Assembly: GCA_963643985.1 (NCBI GenBank)
Contig: CAVINP010000071.1
Span: forward strand, 1 to 10,210
Source of the DNA: SFTH01 sp963643985
GTDB lineage: Bacteria > Bacillota > Clostridia > Christensenellales > Aristaeellaceae
Reading direction: 5' to 3'
DNA length: 10,210 nt
This document shows positions 5,288-10,210 of this stretch, in pieces. A program made the translations under genes and the position numbers. The stretch's first letter is position 1. Each line of letters starts with the position of its first letter. Below the pieces are notes generated by a model. The model saw only the letters and a list, made by a program, of their open reading frames with translations, was not told the origin of the DNA and did no database searches.

Positions 5288-8200
5288 ATGAAGAAGACGG
5301 TTTCCCTGCTACTGACGCTCTGCCTGCTGCTTTCGGCGACGCCGATGGCGCACGCCCAGATGATAGAAGAGACTCCCTCTCCCGGTGAGATCAAAAATAC
5401 CGGTGAGATCAAAAATACGATCTACAACACGATCGAAACATCCTTCATTGATAACAGCGGCGTGATTGTCGGAAACAATACCGAGACCGTTTCCGACGCA
5501 GAGCACGTGCATAACTATGCGGAAACGGCTCGTACGGACTCTACCTGCACAACGCAGGGCAGCGTGACATACACCTGCTCCGGCTGCGGAGGCAGCTATA
5601 CCGAAGAGCTGCCGCTGGCGGAACACCAATGGGTGTACTCGCAGGCGTCCACCGGCACGACCAGGCACCATGTGCGCACCTGTGACGTATGCAGCGCAGG
5701 TGAAAGCGAGGCGTGCGATATCACGACCGCGACCTGCACGAATCCCAGTGTCTGCACGAAGTGCAAATATCATTTTGCCGATGCCTACGGCCATGACTAC
5801 AAGGAAACCGCCCGCACGGCTGCCACCTGCACGACAGACGGCAGCGTGACCTATACCTGCGATCGCGAAGGCTGCGGCGATAGCTACACCGATCCGCTGC
5901 CCGCCACCGGTCACGATCAGGCGGGATCACTGAGCATTGCGGCGGCTACCTGCACCGAGCCGGAGACCGAGTATGTCGCCTGCTCCAAGTGCGGCACACA
6001 GCAGGTTCACGGCACAACCGGAGAAGCCCTCGGTCACCACTATGTGGAAACCGAGCGCGTAGATGCCACCTGCACGACGGACGGCAGCGTGACCTACACC
6101 TGCGATCGCAAAGGCTGCGGCGATAACTACACCGATCTGCTGCCTGCGCTCGGCCACAACTATGTGGAAACCGCCCGCACAGCTTCCACCTGCACAAAGC
6201 AGGGCAGCGTGACTTATACCTGCTCCCGCGAAGGCTGCGGCGCCAGCTACACCGAAGAGCTGCCGCTGGCGGAACACAACTATTTCGCAAGGGAGATTCC
6301 CGCTTCCTGCAAGGAGCCGGAGATCCATGTGAATGAGTGCAGCGAGTGCTATGCCTGGGATTGGGATACCCTCCAGTATGTCGGTGAAAAAGCGCCCCAT
6401 GAATATGTGGAATACGACCGCATCGAGCCGACCTGCACCGATGCAGGCACCAGCTTCCTTATGTGCACGGGGTGCGAGGACATGAAGGAAGAGCCACTGT
6501 CTGCGCTCGGTCACGACTATACCGAGACGCGCACGGCCGCCACCTGCACGGAAAAGGGCAGCGTGACCCATACCTGCAGCCGCTGCGAATACGCCTACGC
6601 CGAGACACTTAAGGCCAGGGGGCACAGCTGGACGACCAGCGACGGCTACACCTACACCTGCACCCGCTGCGGCCTGACCGAGGTGGACGAGGAAGCCAGG
6701 GCCGAAGCGGAAGCCATGCCCTTCCCCGACGCCCTCGGCGAAGCCAACGAGAACGGCGACCTGACCGACCTGACGCTCACCAGCGCCATCAAGCAGGTGG
6801 GCGGCGGCTATTCACTGCGCCGCGAGGAGGCCACGCTGAACAGCATCACGCTGGCTGCGGAGAAGGATCCCGAAAACGCGTGGATGCGGCTGACCGCAAC
6901 GGAGCCTGCCAGGCAGCTGGGTATGCTTTCCAGCTTTATCGGGGATAAAATGACCCTGACGCTGACCGAGAACGACGAGGAGCTGAAGATTACGGGGGTC
7001 AGTCTGGACGGGCACGTGCTGACCATCACCACCTCCTCCGGCGCGGTATTCGAGCTGAGCACGCCGAGCGTGGCACTGGGCTATACCGAGCTGGAGTCCA
7101 TCGCCGAGAAGAACCTCGACCGCATTATCTTCAGCCGCACGGGTTGCGTGCTGATGATCGATTTCGGTTCCGCCGAGACGCTGAAGGCCGAGGCAGAAGC
7201 CGCGCTCGCAACCCCCACGCCATCCCCCACCTACAAGGTCAATATTACCTTCTCGAAGGCAGACATCACCAGAGAGCAGCCGACGGCCACGCCCACGCCG
7301 ACCCCGAGACCCACATACAAGGTCAATATTACCTTCTCGAAGGCGACCATCACCAGAGAGCAGCCGACGGCCACGCCTGAGCCGGTGGTTGTGATTGAGC
7401 CTGAAGAGGAGTGCCAGATCGTCATCATCGCCTATGAGGACGAGGAAGAGGTCGAGACCTACACGCGCTCCATCTGCGCGCACCAGTGGGAATATGAAGA
7501 GGAGAAGAATTGCCAGTCGCCCCGAACCTGCAAGATCTGCGGTCTGCACGAGGAAACCCCGTCCTCGCACTGCTGGTATGTATCGGGGTCGGGGTATAAT
7601 GCGCGAGGGCAGACGTCAGGCACGCCGGATTATTACATTCTGAAATGTCGCTATTGCGATGCGGTGATGACGGAAACCTCTCTCAATCAGGCGCAGGGGG
7701 TCTGCACGCATCCGAACCTGCTGCACCAAGTCTATGACGGTTACGCTTTTATATATGATGGAACTTCTGGTAGTGGAGGCAGTACTGGGAGTCTAGAAAC
7801 ATGGTGCACCCGCGCACGGATGTGCGAGAAATGCGGCGCAATCGTGCCTGCCATCGGTCACGATTGGGAGTTAAGTGGGGAGTACGGCGGCTATGTTCAC
7901 GTTGTCTGCAAACGATGCGGCAAAGGCCGAAATGTCAGTAAAACCTACTATGACAGCGCCACCGGAGAAGTGAACCTGGACGGCGTCAAATGCGACGGTG
8001 AGTATGCCCATACGTGGACGATCCTTGAGTCTGACGGCTGTAAGCGAACGCTGTTTTGCGCAGTATGCGGGACGGTACAGAAGCGGGATCACGACTGGGT
8101 GACCACAAGGGGTCGCCAATGCGCATATACTGCCAGGTGTTCGGTCTGCGGGAAAGTAGAAAAGCTGACGCTCCATATAGGGGTTAGCTATGAATCCGAA

Positions 8201-8437
8201 ATTAAAAAAAAGGCTGGTAAAGATAAGGTAATCGTCACGGGTAAGTGCAATTACTGCGGGAAGACCGACACGATAACTTTCAGAACTTCGCAGAACAGCG
8301 CCAGTAACGTTAAAGGAGAAATACACGATAATGTGAATAGATTGTTTGATGGTTGCTGGACTGCACCGTCATCGTATGACAGAGTGCCTTCTTACATCCT
8401 CGATTGTTTCCTGAAAAACGAAGTCCAATATAAATAA
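5288..8437 (+). CDS. Large secreted Cys/His-repeat protein of mosaic structure
   Basis: This is a 1049-aa exported protein. Seen: a signal peptide (KK, hydrophobic core SLLLTLCLLLSA, likely cut after AHA at residue 23); a doubled GEIKNT; about nine to ten Cys/His repeats at about 73-468 of the type HxY.ETARTA.TCT..GSVTYTC..CG..YTE.LP..GH; a globular block at about 470-640 rich in beta strands; a Thr/Pro linker with two copies of a 28-residue module containing TYKVNITFSKA (about 642-698); an acidic stretch EDEEEVE; and a second Cys-rich part at about 728-1016 with diverged CxxCG knuckles. No LPXTG motif, SLH domain or C-terminal membrane anchor is visible, so it is either released or held by another means. 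CxxC pairs with nearby His suggest metal binding or disulfides; neither is shown. AAAGGAG at 5271-5277 supports the ATG. Repeats of this kind occur in many clostridial surface proteins with unknown roles. Adhesion or matrix function is inference. Confidence 0.9.
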   Translation: MKKTVSLLLTLCLLLSATPMAHAQMIEETPSPGEIKNTGEIKNTIYNTIETSFIDNSGVIVGNNTETVSDAEHVHNYAETARTDSTCTTQGSVTYTCSGCGGSYTEELPLAEHQWVYSQASTGTTRHHVRTCDVCSAGESEACDITTATCTNPSVCTKCKYHFADAYGHDYKETARTAATCTTDGSVTYTCDREGCGDSYTDPLPATGHDQAGSLSIAAATCTEPETEYVACSKCGTQQVHGTTGEALGHHYVETERVDATCTTDGSVTYTCDRKGCGDNYTDLLPALGHNYVETARTASTCTKQGSVTYTCSREGCGASYTEELPLAEHNYFAREIPASCKEPEIHVNECSECYAWDWDTLQYVGEKAPHEYVEYDRIEPTCTDAGTSFLMCTGCEDMKEEPLSALGHDYTETRTAATCTEKGSVTHTCSRCEYAYAETLKARGHSWTTSDGYTYTCTRCGLTEVDEEARAEAEAMPFPDALGEANENGDLTDLTLTSAIKQVGGGYSLRREEATLNSITLAAEKDPENAWMRLTATEPARQLGMLSSFIGDKMTLTLTENDEELKITGVSLDGHVLTITTSSGAVFELSTPSVALGYTELESIAEKNLDRIIFSRTGCVLMIDFGSAETLKAEAEAALATPTPSPTYKVNITFSKADITREQPTATPTPTPRPTYKVNITFSKATITREQPTATPEPVVVIEPEEECQIVIIAYEDEEEVETYTRSICAHQWEYEEEKNCQSPRTCKICGLHEETPSSHCWYVSGSGYNARGQTSGTPDYYILKCRYCDAVMTETSLNQAQGVCTHPNLLHQVYDGYAFIYDGTSGSGGSTGSLETWCTRARMCEKCGAIVPAIGHDWELSGEYGGYVHVVCKRCGKGRNVSKTYYDSATGEVNLDGVKCDGEYAHTWTILESDGCKRTLFCAVCGTVQKRDHDWVTTRGRQCAYTARCSVCGKVEKLTLHIGVSYESEIKKKAGKDKVIVTGKCNYCGKTDTITFRTSQNSASNVKGEIHDNVNRLFDGCWTAPSSYDRVPSYILDCFLKNEVQYK
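5382..5418 (+). repeat. Perfect 18-bp tandem duplication near the signal peptide
   Basis: An 18-bp unit beginning CCGGTGAGATC is present twice at 5382-5399 and 5400-5417 without mismatch. It encodes the doubled GEIKNT just after the signal peptide of the secreted protein. Perfect identity points to a recent slippage event; the frame is kept. Confidence 0.85.
5506..6690 (+). repeat. Cys/His protein repeat array
   Basis: This part of the secreted-protein gene holds about nine full repeats and one shortened final copy of roughly 38-45 codons each, bounded by His-aromatic pairs (HNY, HQW, HDY, HHY, HEY, HSW) and centred on TCT and CxxC(G). Two copies (5821 onward and 6064 onward) remain closely alike at the DNA level with an offset of 243 bp, so recent duplication of a two-repeat block is likely. 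Several units (5630-5800, 5920-6040, 6290-6400) are clearly diverged, alternating with the well-conserved ones. Confidence 0.85.
7226..7377 (+). repeat. Two copies of an 84-bp-period repeat (28-residue module)
   Basis: Positions 7226-7293 and 7310-7377 match over 68 bp with only a few differences (for example 7231 against 7315 and 7261-7263 against 7345-7347). The period of 84 bp is a multiple of three, so the frame is preserved. Each copy encodes PTYKVNITFSKA..ITREQPTATP flanked by TP-rich linker. The short amphipathic strand pair inside a proline linker may be a stalk or a binding motif. Confidence 0.85.
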
Positions 8438-8445
8438 TCTTCTCT

Positions 8446-8484
8446 TCGGGCGGCGCTCCACTGCGGGCGCTGCCCGATTTCTCT
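8446..8484 (+). terminator. Probable Rho-independent terminator after the Cys/His-repeat gene
   Basis: An 11-bp stem pairs TCGGGCGGCGC (8446-8456) with GCGCTGCCCGA (8467-8477), with one G-T wobble and a 10-nt loop. It starts 9 nt after the stop codon and is followed by TTTCTCT. The stem is strong; the T tract is short and interrupted, so termination may be incomplete. Confidence 0.6.
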
Positions 8485-8704
8485 GTGCGGCTGATACGGA
8501 GGCAGGCGTGGCCGAAGCGGCGCTTTGGGATCGGCATAGAGCTTTGTAAGGCGGTATGTCGATTTTTCATTTTGCGGATTTTTCATTTTCATTAAAAAAG
8601 TCAAATCATGATGCAGAACTCCGCATTTTATGATATACTGAAGCATAGAAAGTGTGAATTTGCAAAGAATGCTTTGCCGGACGCGCCATGAAAGGAAACA
8701 CATC
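8478..8704. other. Intergenic stretch without a gene
   Basis: No open frame with a ribosome binding site is visible here on either strand. It changes from GC-rich (to about 8560) to AT-rich. It contains a 13-bp direct repeat GATTTTTCATTTT at 8561-8573 and 8577-8589, and the promoter described separately. Nothing else is recognised. Confidence 0.6.
8631..8639 (+). promoter_or_regulatory. Extended -10 promoter of the 8705 gene
   Basis: TG-A-TATACT (8631-8639) fits the extended -10 pattern TGnTATAAT with one mismatch. No good -35 hexamer lies 16-18 nt upstream, which an extended -10 can tolerate. It sits in an AT-rich stretch about 66 nt before the ATG at 8705, after the preceding terminator, so it probably drives 8705-9196 and the leucine-rich repeat gene. 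Confidence 0.55.
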
Positions 8705-9196
8705 ATGAGGAGACGATGGACGCGCATTTTTGCCGGACTGCTGGCTGCCATGACGCTTTGCACCTGCGCGCCTCTCGCGGGCGCCGATCCGCCCGAGGAA
8801 ATGCCGATGATTGATGCGTTCTTCTATTTGCGCAGCGGCATGTCCACATACGAGGCGAGAAGCTACGAAGTCAAGGAGAACGGGCGCGGATGCTTCGTCT
8901 GGATAGAGCTGCACCATACCCATCATATCGTGCTGCCCATGACCGATGCGGACAGGGAGGCGCTTTCCGCGCTGGTCGCGGAGCTGGCGCTGTCCGAATG
9001 GGACGGCTTCGACCAGACCGATCCCGATGTGCTGGACGGATCGAGCTTTTCACTGGATGCAGCTTTTGAGGACGGCAGCACACTCACGGCGCACGGTTCA
9101 AACAGCTTTCCCGAGGGCTATTCAGAAAAGGCGGCCCGCATGGAGGACTTCTTCAAAGCCCTCATGGCGACGTACGAAATCGATGTTGAAGAATGA
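8705..9196 (+). CDS. Exported protein of unknown function
   Basis: This 163-aa protein has an N-terminal signal peptide (RRRWTR, core IFAGLLAAMTL, likely cut after AGA at residue 27). No lipobox is seen despite two Cys residues near position 20. The mature part has FFYLRSGMSTYEARSYEV, then WDGFDQTDPDVLDGSSFSLDAAF and a closing FPEGY...F..L. I recall similarly patterned small exported proteins in gut clostridia but know no name or function. The start at ATG 8705, with AAAGGAA at 8691-8697, is preferred over the in-frame TTG at 8654, which has no ribosome binding site and would put extra residues before the signal peptide. The leucine-rich repeat gene follows 29 nt downstream, so the two probably form an operon. 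No catalytic motif is visible. Confidence 0.85.
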   Translation: MRRRWTRIFAGLLAAMTLCTCAPLAGADPPEEMPMIDAFFYLRSGMSTYEARSYEVKENGRGCFVWIELHHTHHIVLPMTDADREALSALVAELALSEWDGFDQTDPDVLDGSSFSLDAAFEDGSTLTAHGSNSFPEGYSEKAARMEDFFKALMATYEIDVEE

Positions 9197-9225
9197 GAAA
9201 AATTCAAATCAGGGAGGATCGACGA

Positions 9226-10210
9226 ATGAAGAGAATCAGAACGCTGACCCTGCTCCTGCTGACCATGATGGCGCTCATGGGAATCACGGCCCATGCGGAG
9301 AATCAGGGCTCCTGGCATTACGACGCGAACAACTGGTATCTGACGCTGAAGGGCGATATGAGCGGCGATGTGGCGGTTCCCCCCGATGTGGACGACTATT
9401 GCGTCTGTGCCATCGGTTTCAGCGCATTTTCCGGACAGAGCGGCATCACCTCGCTGACCATGCCCGAAACGCTCTATGCGCTGCAGAGCGGCGCCATCAG
9501 CCGCATGGACGCCCTGATCGGCGTGACGCTCAACGAGGGGCTTGAGGTGATCGGTTCAGGCAACTTCAATAATTGCCCGCAACTGACCCGCCTGACCATC
9601 CCGTCCACCGTGCGCGTGATTGAAGCCTCCTTCGGCAGCTGCGACAGTTTGAAGGAGATCACGTTTCTTGGCGAATGCCCCGTGTTCGTCGATACGTCGT
9701 TCATGTTTTTCATGATGCCGGACGACTATGTGATTTACGTGCCCGACGATCAGATGGACGCGTATGCGGCGGCTCTGGCCGACTGCAACGGCGCGGTCGA
9801 TCACATTCAGTCCAGCGGACAGAACGCCGTGATTCCCGATGCGCAGGACACGGCGGACTGGTATGCCTTTGACGAGACCACCGGCACGATCACGGGATAC
9901 AATGAATACCACGCCTTTATCGAAATTCCGTCCGCGATCAACGGTGTTCCGGTCAGGGCCATCGGTGAAAACGCCTTCAAGAGCGACTATTCCGTATATG
10001 GCGTAGTGCTGCCCGAGGGGCTGGAGCGCGTGGAGAACAGCGCCTTTGAAAGGGCTTCGAACATCAATTACCTCCATTTTCCGACCACGCTGCGCACTAT
10101 CGGCGACAGGAGCTTCTACAACGTCCAGTCCCATCTGACCGAATGGAGCGAGGGTCTGGAGGAGATCGGCGCGGAGGCCTTCTGCTACGATCAGACCACA
10201 ATACTCACAT
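9226..10210 (+). CDS. BspA-like leucine-rich repeat exported protein (5' part)
   Basis: The frame is open from ATG 9226 to the window edge (328 codons), so the gene is cut off here. Seen: a signal peptide (KRIRTLTLLLLTMMALMG, likely cut after AHA at residue 24), then BspA-type (LRR_5) units of about 23 residues such as GITSLTMPETLYAL, LIGVTLNEGLEVIGSGNFNN, QLTRLTIPSTVRVIE and AIGENAFKSDYSVYGVVLPEG. Two blocks are separated by a short non-repeat segment with IYVPDDQMDAYAAAL, a known closing element between BspA repeats. GGGAGG at 9212-9217 supports the start. Known: BspA-like proteins are surface or secreted proteins of host-associated microbes, some binding fibronectin, mucins or other cells. 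Inferred: a host- or matrix-facing protein made with the 8705 product. The anchor, if any, lies beyond the window. Confidence 0.9.
   Translation, partial: MKRIRTLTLLLLTMMALMGITAHAENQGSWHYDANNWYLTLKGDMSGDVAVPPDVDDYCVCAIGFSAFSGQSGITSLTMPETLYALQSGAISRMDALIGVTLNEGLEVIGSGNFNNCPQLTRLTIPSTVRVIEASFGSCDSLKEITFLGECPVFVDTSFMFFMMPDDYVIYVPDDQMDAYAAALADCNGAVDHIQSSGQNAVIPDAQDTADWYAFDETTGTITGYNEYHAFIEIPSAINGVPVRAIGENAFKSDYSVYGVVLPEGLERVENSAFERASNINYLHFPTTLRTIGDRSFYNVQSHLTEWSEGLEEIGAEAFCYDQTTILT

Noticed and set aside
5506..6690. CRISPR-like spaced repeats
   Set aside because: The units differ in length and sequence, lie within one long open frame and encode a protein repeat; there are no constant repeats with unique spacers.
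5309..7570. Several antisense frames opposite the Cys/His-repeat gene with Ala/Gly/Cys-rich repeated sequence
   Set aside because: Their repetitiveness only reflects the repeats of the + strand gene.
8205..8212. Run of eight A as a programmed frameshift site in the Cys/His-repeat gene
   Set aside because: The zero frame continues for over 200 nt with further CxxCG codons, and no stimulating structure or alternative product is visible.

Overview
The window looks like chromosomal DNA of a moderately high-GC Gram-positive anaerobe, most likely a gut clostridium of the Oscillospiraceae/Christensenellaceae kind. The evidence is indirect: strong GGAGG-type ribosome binding sites, a perfect sigma-A type promoter, exported proteins with short Gram-positive signal peptides, Cys/His 'TCT..GSVTYTC..CG..YTE..LP..GH' repeats and BspA-type leucine-rich repeats. 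No ribosomal RNA, tRNA, IS element or CRISPR array is visible. All genes lie on the + strand.

Region 1 (1-4423) is a tightly packed operon that enters the window from the left. It holds the last codons of an unknown gene; a 294-aa protein with a HARP-like module (87-971); a SNF2-family helicase homologue whose visible ATPase motifs are all degenerate (964-2247); a PP-loop ATPase / PAPS-reductase-like DUF3440 protein of the IbrA type (2250-3554); a small unrecognised protein, possibly GNAT-derived (3523-3882); and a ParB/Srx-fold protein of the IbrB type (3866-4423). Neighbouring genes overlap by 4-32 nt or are 2 nt apart, so they are probably translated together and act together. IbrA/IbrB pairs are known from E. 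coli as accessory regulators of immunoglobulin-binding surface proteins, and their families are common on prophages and integrated elements. IbrA is also a distant relative of the DndC/CysH sulfur-transfer enzymes. The combination with a HARP-like protein and an inactivated SNF2 protein is the best candidate here for an undescribed system; a nucleic-acid modification, defence or regulatory role is inference only.

Region 2 (4424-8480) begins with a consensus promoter (TTGACA, 17 nt, TATAAT) and a short palindrome, followed by a TetR-family regulator (4559-5248). After a 39-nt gap comes a very large exported Cys/His-repeat protein (5288-8437), probably in the same transcript. That gene is mosaic: N-terminal Cys/His repeats, a globular block, a duplicated 28-residue Thr/Pro-linked module, and a second, divergent Cys-rich part whose 3' end is clearly lower in GC. 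A GC-rich hairpin just after the stop codon probably terminates this unit.

Region 3 (8481-10210) has an extended -10 promoter followed by two exported-protein genes: an unrecognised 163-aa protein (8705-9196) and the first 328 codons of a BspA-like leucine-rich repeat protein (9226 to beyond the window end). Regions 2 and 3 together form a cell-surface or secreted protein neighbourhood next to the IbrA/IbrB cassette.
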